From: Taiwanofungus camphoratus
Taxonomy: Eukaryota > Basidiomycota > Agaricomycetes > Polyporales > Taiwanofungaceae
DNA: 64,000 nt
Reading direction: 5' to 3'
Assembly (NCBI GenBank): GCA_003999685.1
Contig: CP021228.1
Location: 372,001 to 436,000, forward strand
Positions 45,874-59,508 of this stretch are shown piece after piece. The notes under the pieces are model-generated. The model made no database searches, was not told the DNA's origin, and was given only the letters and a program-made list of their open reading frames with translations. The position numbers and the translations under genes are program-made. Numbering within the stretch: position 1 is the first letter of the stretch; each line of letters starts with the position of its first letter.

Positions 45874-47713
45874 ATGAGCGACAGAGCAGCATCTGTACCG
45901 GTGCGTCTCAACATCGCCTGGGTTCCAACAAATCGTAATGACTCGAGTACAACAGAACGATGCAGCAGGGTTGTTGTCTTTGTCCATAGTGGCAGCTAGC
46001 GCTGCACCCATACCAGTGCGAGACGCTTCACAGGAGAACTCTTTCGCTCCTAGTAGCTATAATGCTCCTGGCAGCATCGGTACGGGCTCGAAGGTACACA
46101 CGGCATACAAGCACCGCCGGCTTTCCTCCAGTGGACAGGCCAGGAGGAGACTGAGCGATGCGCGGGAGGCTGCGAGCCGACCTTCGTGCGTCCATCCCGC
46201 TTTCCGAGTTCAGAGTGAACACATATCTCTGCACTTAGACCTGTCCAGATCTCAACGGCCGCGGCAGCACTGACGTCGCTCGCTAAGCTCTCGCTATCAG
46301 GCACGCCGCCGCCCCAGGGAGTGTCGCAGGCGTCTACGACATTTGTGTCCGCCTCAGGCGTTGTGCAGTCTCCACCATCGAAACCTATACCGATTACGCG
46401 GAATGGCCCCAAGGTGGAAGCCGAGGACGAGGAAATCGACCTTGGTGATGGCTTCGTGTCTGGTCCTGTCAAGACGGAAATCAATGGCGCTGGCATTAGC
46501 GTGACCAGTTCCAAGAATGGTAGTAAGAAGAGAGGCACGATCTTCAAATGCGAAAGCTGTTCAAAGGTCAGTGGTTTCTTCGGGAGCACAGGTTCGAGCG
46601 ACAATGCCGCGTTGGTCTGGTTTTATGTTGTGGAGACCCCCGGTGTCAGCACGTCTTTCTTCCTATGTTGAACTTCACTTTGTTAGGTCTACCGTCACCC
46701 GTCCTGTCTGATCAAGCATCGCTGGGAGCACTCCCCGCACTGGCGCGAAGCATCCAAGTTCTTGCTGAGCAAGCATCAACAGGTGCAACTGTTAGAGGTG
46801 AGTTTGTAGCAGATCAGTGCTGCCGTCCTACTCACGTCTTGGATTGCAGGCAGCAGCCATACTATCGCATCTTTCTCCCTCTGAGAAGGGTGGTACGTCG
46901 CTTCCCGAGGATCGCTCGCTGTGGCCGTCATACCTATCCGGAGGCCTCCTTCCACCTCCGACATCCACGACCTTCGCGAACGATTCCGCTTCAGCCAATC
47001 AACCGAGCATGTCCTCCTTCGCCCTTGAGCAGTCTATCCCCTTCCCGACTTCTAGCTCAGTGCCTGCCCCGTCTGTTATCTCACGCTCTTCGCGCTCTTC
47101 CTCTGCAGGCACAAGCTGCCTCCCACGCATGCACGACTACGCCATCCCCGCAACAGGTGGGATCACGCAGCTCCGCCCGGGAGTCCTTGGTGTGCCCACG
47201 GGATCTGATACTTGCCCGACGCCCACTAGTATGCCATCGACGTCTATCCATGACGTTGAAGACAGCCCAGTCATCCAGCGTTCCGCGGCCGTCCCCGTCC
47301 CCGTGCCGAACGGCAGCAGCCGTGTGGACTTCTCTATATACCGCGAGCGAGATGGTGGCTACAGCTTCGTGAGTGCGGCATCGGATGCGTGGAGCTCGCC
47401 GGTGTCGGTAGGGTTCGCGCAGTCGTCGTTCCGCTCATCTTCCGTGTCGGCTCTCGGCCAGTCGTACTCAGACGGGACAAGCGGATGGTCGCTGCCGCGA
47501 TCCTCAATCCGCTCTGGTTCACGCTCCAGGAGCGGTTCTATCTCGGAAAGCGATTATGTAGATATTGATGGAGACGGGGACGAGTTTAGTGCGAACAGAT
47601 ACGGGTTCTCGGCGCGCTCCAGGAAGATGGACGAGGTTGTTAGGGCAGTGAGCGTGGGACAGGAGAAGATCGACGAGGAGTGGGACGGGATGGAATTGGA
47701 GATGGAGATGTAA
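45874..47713 (+). CDS. single C2H2 zinc-finger protein
   Basis: Putative DNA- or RNA-binding regulator with one classical finger. The exon junction at 46566 joins IFKCESCSK to VYRHPSCLIKHRWEHSPHW, giving C-x2-C-x12-H-x3-H. The start MSDRAASVP at 45874 is spliced (GTGCGT..ACAACAG) to NDAAGLLSLSIVAASAAPIP. A further intron at about 46185-46240 leads to PVQISTAAAALTSLAKLSLS. The finger is preceded by an acidic block (KVEAEDEEIDLGDG). The remainder is a long Ser/Pro-rich region with an acidic end (YVDIDGDGDEF, EWDGMELEMEM) closing at 47713. About 500 residues. Similar single-finger proteins occur across basidiomycetes without known targets. It is convergent with the SNARE gene to the right. Confidence 0.85.
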
Positions 47714-48243
47714 GTGGTGTGGGGCGGGATACGAGTAGAAGTCATGGACTTAAATCAAACCTTGTATGTTCGTTACTAGTAGTTGTATGGGCGTTTTCTT
47801 GTATGACATAGTGTTGTGTCCCTCGGCATGCTTTCAGTCTTCTTTCTTGATTCGTTGTACATGTACTTCCATCTCGCATTCACTATATATTCTGTCTTTA
47901 TTTATGTTACTACGTCTCCGAATCTTATTCTGATGTACACACGTACATGTGTATATACGTAGTTTTGCATCGACAGACATAAGGACATGTCACCATTGGA
48001 TCTACGCATTTCCGTGGCTGAGATGGAAGATTACATATCCCCCATCTCGTCCACCGAGTACGTGCTCGCGCTGGATAAGGGACCACACCAACGTGTTAAA
48101 CCGATCTGAAGAGAATTAATTAATGATAAGTAGGTATACAGAGGCTGAAGACGCGGTGACTATGCAGATAGATGAATGTCCCATGGAATACCTGAGCAAA
48201 TAGAATGGCCAACAGTAAAGAATATTATATATGAGCAACGAAA
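47714..48243. other. intergenic between convergent 3' ends
   Basis: About 530 nt of probable 3' untranslated sequence for the zinc-finger and SNARE genes. It contains AT-rich stretches and a tacatgtgtatatacgta near-palindrome around 47943-47962. No gene is seen. Confidence 0.45.
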
Positions 48244-49089
48244 TCATGTCTTGAACACAATGATCAAGATCAGGAGTACAAGGATCAGCAGCGCTATCAT
48301 GACCGTCGAGCCTGTATAGAGATGGGGTATAAGCGGCCTCGCACCAGAAGCATTCAATGGTACTAACCATTCTCCTTTGCGCCTCTCGCAACGCGGTCCA
48401 GCTTCCGTCTGGCACCGCTGAGCCTGCTGTCGGTCCTATCCAAATCATGGTCCAGGCCCTCTAACAAGCCGGTATGCACATCTAGCTCATCGTTGATCTG
48501 AAGAGATATGTCTCGTTGTCGGTTGATGGACTGCGACAGACGATCGAGGTGTACATCTTGCTCGTCCATCATCTGTCTCTGGGTATGCAGCATCTCCCCA
48601 GAAGGGGGGTACTGCGCCTCGGGGTCGTCGGTATATGGCGTGTACACGGATTCACTATCCTTGAGAGGTAGTGGTGGCGGTGTTGGCGATGACGACTTGG
48701 AGCCTCGCGCCGACGAGGGCACTGAGGCAGTTGCACTCGAGGTCTCTGGGTCCTTCTCTTCCAAACTAGATATGGCAAGAGTTGAGAATAATGAAGTGAC
48801 ACGGTGGCAGTAAGGCAACATACCTTTGCACACCCGCAGCCTCACCTTCTGACCCTAGCATGCTTCTCATCCGTTCGTACTGACTCCTTAGCAGATTGAC
48901 AGCTTCAGTTTTGCCTTCCTTCTCCTCCATATCGAGGACGCCGGCGTGCAACTGTTGCATGTTACGTGCAATTTGGGGGATGTGGAGCGAGTTGGCATTA
49001 GGGCTTGAAAGTGTTTGTAACCGTTGGCGTTCAAGGAGCAGGGACAGTGTCTGTGTAGACACAGAAGTCAGCTTGGCCAGTGAAGCCAT
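48244..49089 (-). CDS. Qc-SNARE, syntaxin-8/Syn8-like
   Basis: Tail-anchored SNARE of the endosomal system. The start MASLAKLTSVSTQTLSLLLE at 49089 begins a helical N-terminal domain. A Ser/Pro linker follows (SSARGSKSSSPTPPPLPL). The SNARE motif spans QRQMMDEQDVHLDRLSQSIN, RQRDISLQINDELDVHTGLL and LDHDLDRTDSRLSGARRKLD, with a glutamine (ISLQIND) at the central layer, so it is a Q-SNARE; its order and length fit the Qc class. The last exon, after an intron at about 48365-48314, encodes STVMIALLILVLLILIIVFK, the membrane anchor, and ends at 48244. About 245 residues. A second SNARE, the synaptobrevin R-SNARE, lies 36 kb away, but they need not be partners. Confidence 0.88.
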
Positions 49090-49471
49090 CTGAACTGCTG
49101 AGGGCAGCGGCGTGCTAGGGCAACGTCGTCAACTGGTAGTGTGATAACTTGAAGTCACGATGGCGCAGCCTCGCAGTTGCGGAAACCATGGCGGGTTTCC
49201 TCATATAGAAGGTCTCCAGGAACATGATAGTGGAATGGCCCGAGTCTATCGTCTTGTTTCTTCATTCACTACTTACCGGGCTACATTTGTAAGATGAGTG
49301 ATCTTGAAGTTGTTCATAAGACACACAGAATTGAATTCACTTTCAATCGTTCTGGCACTAGCTCAAGGAAGCTCAGGATCCTTAGACCTAAGTGAACGGT
49401 ATTTTACAGATTCTGTGAGTTAATCTATACAAACTGGTATTTTAGTCGTCGCAATACATCAGGAGATAGTA
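49090..49471. other. intergenic, 5' of the Qc-SNARE
   Basis: About 380 nt containing the SNARE promoter and the 3' end of the urea transporter transcript. Nothing else is recognised. Confidence 0.4.
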
Positions 49472-52401
49472 TCAAGCATCGTGGGCGGTTTGTTTTGCAT
49501 GGACAAATTTGCCGCTTCCTCTGAAAAAGACATCCTATTCAAAACATCTATAGTCAGCATCGAACAGTGTAATAGTGCCGCAAACACAATACCTTGATGA
49601 TTCCGCGCGCAATGAGTCTAAGAGCAGCCCGGCTCTCATACAAGGGATAAAGCACCACAGAGATAGCAGAACAAAATGCCCATATCATGCCAATGACAAC
49701 CCACGCAGAGAGGCCTCTGACACCATAGACCGTCTTGGCGAAGAACAATGGTAAGGGTATAATGATCAACATGATCAAAGTCTAGCGACAAGCGAGATTG
49801 AAGTCACACTCTGCATTAGTGCTATGAAGACACTCGTGACTCACCAGAGCAACTGAGGACCATGCTGCGAACCTGAATGACTTGTTTAGCGCAACCGGAT
49901 CCAGCTCCTTGCTCTCTTCCGCTGCGGCAGCCTCCGCTGAGATGACAGGCTCCATGGAGACATCACTCGATTCGCGCTTCTTCTCGTCGATGTCTTCATT
50001 TGAGCGTCTCATGTCATCACTAGTTTTGTCGGCTTCGAGTCGAGGAGGGGCATTGATAGCGCGCGTGGCGTCGAAAGTGAAGTTCTCGGGCCACTGAATG
50101 GAAGGAAGCTGAGACGCGAACTACTCTAAGAAATGATGGAACGTACGATCAACGAAGTGACACAGGCGATGATACCCCCTACACCGATTGACGCAAGATT
50201 GCCTGCAAGCATCTCGTAGTCACCCCCACTAGTCTGATAGACCCACGCATTAGCAACCACATTTTTGAAATAAAGTCTACCACACTTACAGTCACGTTGA
50301 TGGTCGACCCGTTTAGAGTAGCAGTTGTCACCAGCCATGCAATGAGACCACAGCCGAAGCCTACAATAGCACCGGCAATGCAACCCCATTTATTCGCCTT
50401 CTTCCATGTCACGCAGACTGCAATCGGGACAACGGCCGAGCCCAAGACGACGCCCATGAACTCATATAGCCAGCCCATGGAGATCCCGATGTAATAGAAG
50501 ATCAAGCCCAGGAAACCCATTACAATGGCGAAAAAAGCAACCTTGTGAAAGCTTGTCAGCCAGGTCGATACGACACAAATCCGCGAGCACAACCAACCGT
50601 TGCATGAGACACCATTAGGATCTGACCCTCCGTTGCTTTGGGATTGATGTATCTCTACCAATCAAAGAGCGGGTATCAATGAAACTCACGAGTGACCGAT
50701 TCGAGCCAGAGGTCACCTTGTATACATCGTACGTCAAGATCGCAGACACGGCGATCAGCTCAGCGGACGTGGCGGACGTAACAGCCAAGAAAAGCACAAT
50801 GAGTAGCGCAGCCGCGCCCGATTTGCCAAGGATGGCGGATGCGGCAGCGGAGGCTGGGAGACCGGCAGAGACGTCGGCAGGCGTCAGCACCATCATGCTG
50901 GGGTCGCCGCGGAGGGCGACTGCGGCGAGTCCGAGCGTTGTAGAGAACATAAAGGGAATCGCAAACCTGTGTCGGATCTCAGTCACTGGCCAGTCGCATG
51001 AACAGGCCTTTGAAAAAACCCACCAAGCAAGACCGCCGAGCAGGTAAGCCTTCACGCAGGTCGCGGGACGACTGGCAATCGCACGTTGCCAGTACTGATG
51101 ATAACTCTCCATCAGCACCTCGGTCTCGTTCCATCTCGGAACTCGTTCCACTTACTGCCTGGTCCTGGAACACCGTGGCAAAATTCCCGATGACGTTGAT
51201 CACACCGAAGATGAGGCCGTTCTTGGAGCGCAAAGTGAGGTAGGATCCATGCGCGTTCCCCGCTACCGGGGCCTCCTCGGCGGCGCGAGCGAGGAGTGCG
51301 TGCATGGCGCTGAAGCTGCCGATCTTCGGGCTCGTCGCGTAAACGGTGAACACGAAGACGAAGATGATGGCGAAGAGGACTGTGGTGTGCGTGCTGCGCC
51401 GATGAGCGAGTGCCTCGGCGCCTGCAAAACATGCATTACAAACTACTTACTAGTCGCAGAGCAGCGTTGCTCGCATGCCACCGACCACAACATAGATGGC
51501 GACGCCGACGGGGATCAGGAAACATGCCTGCACAGATGGACAGTCGTACCAACTTTTCACCGAAGAGGTCCGGTTGAACAAGACTTACTGCCAGCGTGTT
51601 CATTCCTGTCAGTGAAGTGACCGTAGCAGATCCCCCGAGAATTAGCATGGACGAAACGATGACATTCGTAGCCAGGCTATGAACGCACGCGTTCATCAGG
51701 TGCGCCGTGGATTACACATGAGCAGAGAGTAAATTGCTCACCCGAAGAACATGAAGACGAGGTGAGCAAATGTACCCCATCGGGCATGGACAATTTCGAG
51801 CCACGTATGTGCATGAGGTGCGTTCAGCTTCAATTTTGCCGCAAGCTAAATGATAGTCATTGAGTGACGAGGTATGAAGGTATGAACCGACAGTCACACG
51901 ACCAACCTGCGCGAAAAGCAGAACCTGGACGGTTGCACCGGAGCCGTACCACCACGGCCCGGAGATACCGTATTTGTATGCAACAGCACTTGATTGTAAC
52001 TTCGATGGGGACGAATTGAGTGAGCACAAACCAAGGTCGACGTCATTGCTCACTTACCAATGTCGCTGCCCATGTCCAGGCAGAGACAATTCCTGAAGCA
52101 ATGAGGCCTGGCTTCACACTCCTAGATGCACTGTTGAACTCTTCAGAGTTCTTGGGTGAGAAACCGGTATAACGGCTCTGGATGGCCGTCAGCGTCACCA
52201 TGAACACACTGAAGAACAGGCCGATTCCTGCACATGTGAGGTTTGAGCACTGCAAAGCTGATGTGCATTCGAAATGCATACCAATGACTGGAAAAGCGCG
52301 GCGAGATCAGCTTTTCCTCCTACATCGTTGACCAGCACCAGTGGCAGCTCACCGACGCCATAGCCTGCTCCCTGAGGCAACACCGGTCCAGTGGAAGACA
52401 T
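49472..52401 (-). CDS. DUR3: urea active transporter, DUR3 type
   Basis: Sodium:solute symporter family member. DUR3 proteins are high-affinity urea (and polyamine) importers of the plasma membrane, used when nitrogen is poor. The start [18 protein letters not shown] at 52401 precedes the first helices. Diagnostic blocks are [116 protein letters not shown] followed by [30 protein letters not shown] and [21 protein letters not shown] hydrophilic loop ([11 protein letters not shown], about 50000) precedes the last helices. The final intron ends at GAATAG, giving [20 protein letters not shown] and a stop at 49472; the nearer ATAG acceptor would stop after two codons. Over ten introns. About 690 residues, usual for DUR3. 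Confidence 0.93.
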
Positions 52402-52924
52402 CCCTTTCGCCTTGTCGCCAAAGTTGGTGCAAGTAACAGCTGCGCCCAGATCCAGATAGGCAAGTGCACGAACTTCAGCGAAGCGGCAGAACACAAACGA
52501 GGCGGCGTCAAGTTTGCCATTTATACCACCGACGAGCAGCTCTTGAGTGAGTTATCAGGGCGCCAAGCGTGCTTCTAGATCAGTGGAATTTCGGGCACCC
52601 GCTTATCCACTGGGAGATCGGTTGAAGGCTACTTATCTGAAGCTCGAGGGGGAGTAGATAAGGCGGAGACCTGGCGCATCAACAGTCTGCAATGTGCTTG
52701 CAACTCTTGATCAGACGAACAAATCGACACGTTGACGTGGACATGATTTGACTTTCTAGGCATCTAAGTATGCGTTACGATAACGCTGGCTATACTTACT
52801 CAATCATGAACTCGATCAAGGGACGAGTTTACGATACGCTACGCGGTTGTTGGCCATGGACAAGAGGCAGCGATAAAGTGCGAGACATTGAAACTGCAGC
52901 TGACGGCATTCATCCGGGGCGGTA
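52402..52924. promoter_or_regulatory. DUR3 upstream region
   Basis: About 520 nt from the DUR3 start to the MITE. Several GATA/TATC strings occur (for example TTATCAGGG near 52554, GAGATCGG near 52615, AGATAAGGCGG near 52656). GATA factors control nitrogen catabolism in fungi, which would suit a urea transporter, but the sites are too short to be diagnostic. Confidence 0.35.
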
Positions 52925-53080
52925 CAGTCAACTCCCTCTTAACCCATACCCCCTCGGTGGAAGCTACGAGCTATGGGTTATGGGGAGACTATTGCACCAC
53001 ACAATTTGGTGGATCGGAGAAGCTATGGGTTCAGAGGGAGTATGGGTTTTGAGAGGTATGGGTTAAGAGGGAGTTGACTG
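52925..53080. mobile_element. pogo/Tc1-mariner-like MITE, 156 bp
   Basis: The two ends are perfect 26-bp inverted repeats starting CAGTCAACTCCCTCTTA (52925-52950 and 53055-53080). They are flanked on both sides by the dinucleotide TA (52923-52924 and 53081-53082), the target duplication of Tc1/mariner and pogo/Fot elements. The interior has no coding capacity and repeats a tATGGGTT motif several times (52974, 53025, 53041, 53056). It lies between the divergent DUR3 and glutamine-amidotransferase genes. The perfect arms suggest recent insertion, mobilised in trans by a transposase not present here. Confidence 0.88.
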
Positions 53081-53082
53081 TA

Positions 53083-53490
53083 TATATCTTTAGTCTCATA
53101 GTCTCTCCCATCACGATCGACCCATCACGATCGCCTGCAGTCCCCGCTACGCCAGGCGTGTTTGCAATCTAGAGCACAGCAGACGTACGTCTGCCTATAA
53201 GCAATACATTGCGCTTCAGCATGCCATGCTTGAATAGCGCGGCATAGGTCAATTCATCCCCAGACAAACTAACCGCTGCCTTGGAGGCTTCAACATGCTC
53301 TTTTTGGTACAGATCCTACCTGGAAGAGCACGTCGTCTTTTGGTCGAGCATCATTGGTATCATTTAGGACTTATTAAAATACGATATTTGGAAGTATTGA
53401 ATTTAAGACAATCCGATAAGCTTCGCTTGGATTACCAAGACTCTTGAAGCGGTCCAGGACGTCCTTCACATTAAAGCTGGCCATAACCAA
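53083..53490. other. upstream region of the amidotransferase gene
   Basis: About 400 nt right of the MITE. It includes a short direct repeat, ATCACGATCG, at about 53112 and 53126. No gene is recognised; it should contain the promoter of the downstream gene. Confidence 0.35.
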
Positions 53491-54951
53491 ATGGCTTCTC
53501 CTGTCCGAATCGCACTCTTCCTGTGCGATACACCAATTCCAGCTGTGCGAGCCACGGATGGAGACTACACAGCCATATTTGGCGTTCTCCTGCGGAATTC
53601 TCTCCCCTCAGACTCGACAGTCGACTACATTATGGATCCCTACGATGTCAGGGACAAGCAAGAATACCCACAGAATGTCGACAGTTATCGTGGCATCATT
53701 CTGACTGGATCCGGTTGGTCTCTTGGCCGTTCTTCTCTCCGTACCGGAGATTCTCATATCCTGTCACACCGTTTCCCAACGAGTCAGCGGCCTCGGCCTA
53801 CGAGAATTTGGAGTGGATCAACCGCCTTGTAGCTTACGTGAAATCAATAGCCGAGGGAAAACCGCATATTAAACTCATCGGTAAGTTTGATTCATGCCGG
53901 TAATCGCAGGGACAGTGAAAGCCTCGATGTATTGGACAATTATGCAAGCCGGCGAGCCGCTGCACTCCGTCCTCGCTGAAGACCAGTAAATTACCCTTTG
54001 ACTCGATCTCATCTATACATATATATTCACACTGAATACGACTAGAGTTTGAGTCACAAGCTATTTTGTCTCTCAAGCTCACGAAAGTCAAGGACCTGTA
54101 ACACTGTGCCTCACAAAGCAAGAAAAGAGTACACATGGGAGACAGTGTATATTTGCCTAATTCAGAGTATCGCCCCTGGCCTTGGGACTGATGCACTGGA
54201 TGCTCGCTGTTTGACCCTGTAGAGTTGTTCGTGCTCCTACAATGACTTTGACCTATCACTGCTCGACCAAAAATCGGTGATGAGACAGTCATTTCTATCT
54301 TGTGGGAGCGCACGATGGTGTCAGTCGTGATGCAGAATTTTCATGTCAATCCCTGTCCCTGTATTTCGATTGCTGAGTACGCTGCATATCACTTACTCAA
54401 AATCCAATCCCTTAAGGAATCTGTTTCGGGCACCAGATCATCGCTCGCGCATTGGGCGGTGAATGTGTACCGAACGACGGTAAATGGGAGGTCGGCGTGA
54501 CAGAAGTCGCACTCACCGACATTGGCAAGCAGCTTCTCGGTGTTCCCACTCTCGTGTGTCCTTTTTTTCCCTGGCAAGAACATGTGTCTCACAGCACCCC
54601 TCACAGAACATCCAGCAAATGCACCGCGACCACGTCCCAGCAACCCCCGTCTCCTTCCACCTTCTCGGATCTACACCCATATCGCTGAACCAGGGGATGG
54701 TCCGATTTTACGAGGACGGCGGCGCTCCGAGACCGGACAATGTCCATATACTGACGGTGCAAGGCCACCCTGAGTTCACGCAGCGAATCTCTGATAAGAT
54801 TATCGATGCACGCGCGTCAGTAGGCGTGATGAGCACAGCCGTGGTTGAGGACGCGCGCAGGAGAGCAGCATGGAGGAACGATGGCGTGAGCGTGGTAGGA
54901 AAGGTCATTTGGAGGGTGTTGGGTGTAGAGTCCGATTCTGTTAGCCGTTAG
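53491..54951 (+). CDS. class I glutamine amidotransferase-like protein
   Basis: GATase1-fold protein of the stand-alone GMP-synthase-like group; it hydrolyses glutamine or a related amide, substrate unknown. The start MASPVRIALFLCDTPIPAVR is followed by DYTAIFGVLLRNSLP, YRGIILTGSAASAYENLEW (joined by an intron at about 53712-53790) and INRLVAYVKSIAEGKPHIKL. The catalytic elbow GICFGHQIIARALGGE supplies the cysteine, and VQGHPEFTQRISDKI the His and Glu of the triad. MHRDHVPATP lies between them, as in the family. The chain ends DSVSR at 54951. The intron between LI and GICFG is 53881-54416, 536 nt, several times longer than the other introns here. A fourth intron is near 54556-54606. About 265 residues, complete. 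Confidence 0.9.
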
Positions 54952-56713
54952 CGTCTTCGGGGTCCCCAGTAAGACATGGAGAATTGGGCTAAAGGTGCTA
55001 CGCAAGAAGGCAAATGGACTAGACAGGTTTGGGCAATGCTGTATACTGAGCTAGTTAGTCGTCCATGTATGCGATCAAGTCTGCTGTCATGAACAGTGGC
55101 ACTTATCACCGCATGAAATGACATGTATCGTAAAGCAGAAGAACCGGTGGCGCCGGTTATCGCGGTCGTTCTTAATGGTAGACCATGAAATTTGTGGGCT
55201 TGGGGTTGACTGTGGTTGGTACCGCAACCGGGGGTTTCTGAATTCTGCGCAACAAGTGGGAAATCCAGTGACAGTCCCCATCCGTGAAAACGTATCCATC
55301 AAGATAGCACGTATACCGTTCGGGGAATATTCATCACACTGCAAGGCTTCAAAGGCGCTGTGTGGCACGAAGAAAGAATTCGTAACCACGGTATCTCAAG
55401 CTTGACCTTCTCAATCAATTGCAAAGCCTTGTGTATAGATGGCCTGAGATCAGCGATGTCCATCAGACTTATACCAGCGTCTTCGCTTGCAATGATCACT
55501 CACATTCACGAATGTAAATTCTATATATTGCATCCGACTACCCTCGTCGAATCATGGGGTTTTGTCATGGCAAGAAATTACGAACGATAAACAGCTGCAA
55601 TGTTCCTGGATGTGTCGCCTGGAAAGCTAGTAGGACATTGAGTTGCTTTAGACAGAGCCGTTACATAGTTCCTGCCTTTTGGTCTCGGCTTGTCCTCACG
55701 ATATGCTTCCAATGTCTGAGCGCCCGGTGGGGGCATTCGAATATGGATCTTGCCGGAGAAGCGTCGACGACGTTGATGGGTTCTATCACGCCCTCGGAAA
55801 CTTCTATCCCACAGGTATTTATCCCGTGCGGATAGATCGTTCTCGGTGCTCTTCTGACACTGTTGATCGGACACAAAAGAATGAGAAGCCGCAGCCAGCC
55901 AATTGATACCTAGATAGTGACTTTCGTGAGCATTGGACATCTGGTTTTGAGCTCCATGGGAATATATGATATATCCCTGACAAAAAAGTCTGGCAATGCC
56001 CACTATTAGTAAGGAAACAGTTCATTAAACCGTCAAGGATATCGACGCAGGCTCAGACCAATGATACACCAGTAGGTGGGTAGTACTTGTACCACAGCGG
56101 CATGGATCCGGCGGATCCGGCCTCACAAGAAATTTACATGAGTATTTCCGCCATCCCCATTACGATTGCGTAGGCAGACTGCGTGCATTGTCCTGGGTTA
56201 CGAAAGTCAACTATGTTCTCGGATGTTCCAATAAGTAGTATATACCGTTGGATTGTACCGGCGCAACCCTACTTTATCCAAACTTTCCGCAGGAAAAAGA
56301 CTCTTGTATGGGCGCTCATACTATAGACAATTCCTACGCCGAGCGTTGGTAATGTCCTCAGTTGGGATAGTAGGCATACCACCGTGTGAATGATACAGAA
56401 TGGTTGGTGACTAGGCGCCGTACTGCTATAAGTACACGGTGGCGGTGTTATCCGAAGTCAGATATCCAGCGTCTATCCTCTAGCGACCCTCAATATCGCA
56501 AGTGAGTTTGTTTTATCGTATTGACGGATGGAACCTGAGCGGGCACAAAGGTACGAGGCAGGCGGTCGAAACAAATAAGGCGAAACGGGTATCTCGCCGG
56601 AGTTGATAAGATCAAACAAAGATACAAGGCTCTCACCACCACCAAGAGCGCCGGTATAAAGTTGGGCGCATCGCCTTCAGCGTTCATCCCTCTCTGATTG
56701 TCATCCGTCAACC
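54952..56713. other. intergenic, possible unrecognised coding segments
   Basis: About 1.76 kb between the amidotransferase and the Ypk-type kinase. Minus-strand frames at 55087-55389 and 55299-55499 contain protein-like stretches (SLMDIADLRPSIHKALQLIE; FFVPHSAFEALQCDEYSPNG). A plus-strand stretch near 55832-55908 reads IVLGALLTLLIGHKRMRSRS, like a membrane anchor with basic tail. I could not link any of these into a gene model. A doubled GGATCCGGC lies at about 56105-56122. The last 200 nt hold the kinase promoter. Confidence 0.3.
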
Positions 56714-58952
<2,239 letters not shown>

Positions 58953-59508
58953 GAGCCATCCCCGATCGCCTTCACCGTCGTCGCATGTCCCAGGACCGGG
59001 GGCTACGAACTTCGTTCTGCATTGCCATCCGCTTTTATATTTATACTGACAACGCGTTGTCTTACTCTCACGCCTTCTTTCTTAGCTTTCGTACGTTCTC
59101 CTGCTGTCCTCTTTTCTCTATTATAAGGCCCCGAGTCCATACCTTTACTACGTGATGTATAAACCCTCGTACAACATACGTTCTCTTGTCCATTTTTTGC
59201 TTGTCTTAAACTACTGTACCCTCGTGTGTCGATTCCTACGCATCAGCATGGACTGCAGTGTATCGATGGTCGTTCCTTTCCCTATATCGTTACGTGGGCT
59301 ATCTCTTCTTGTACATTCTGCAGCCATCCCTTGGCTTGAAAATGTGACATTTGCACTCAGTCATGTGCTTTGATCACTAGTGATTATTTAACTCTTGTCT
59401 CTGTCCGCCTGTATAGATCTATTCCGGACATTGACGTCGTACATTGGAGAAATCAAGTTTCCCACTGAACGTTGCCTGCAACCTTCAGACCCGAGGGAAC
59501 TGCTTAGA
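58953..59508. other. intergenic, tandem genes
   Basis: About 555 nt between the kinase stop and the GNAT-Mss4 start. The sequence is pyrimidine-rich on the plus strand with several open frames and no domain. It contains the kinase 3' untranslated region and the next promoter. Confidence 0.4.

Noticed and set aside
46548-47372. 274-codon plus-strand frame overlapping the zinc-finger gene
   Set aside because: It is a different frame from the finger and its Ser-rich tail, lacks any domain, and starts inside the intron-containing segment.
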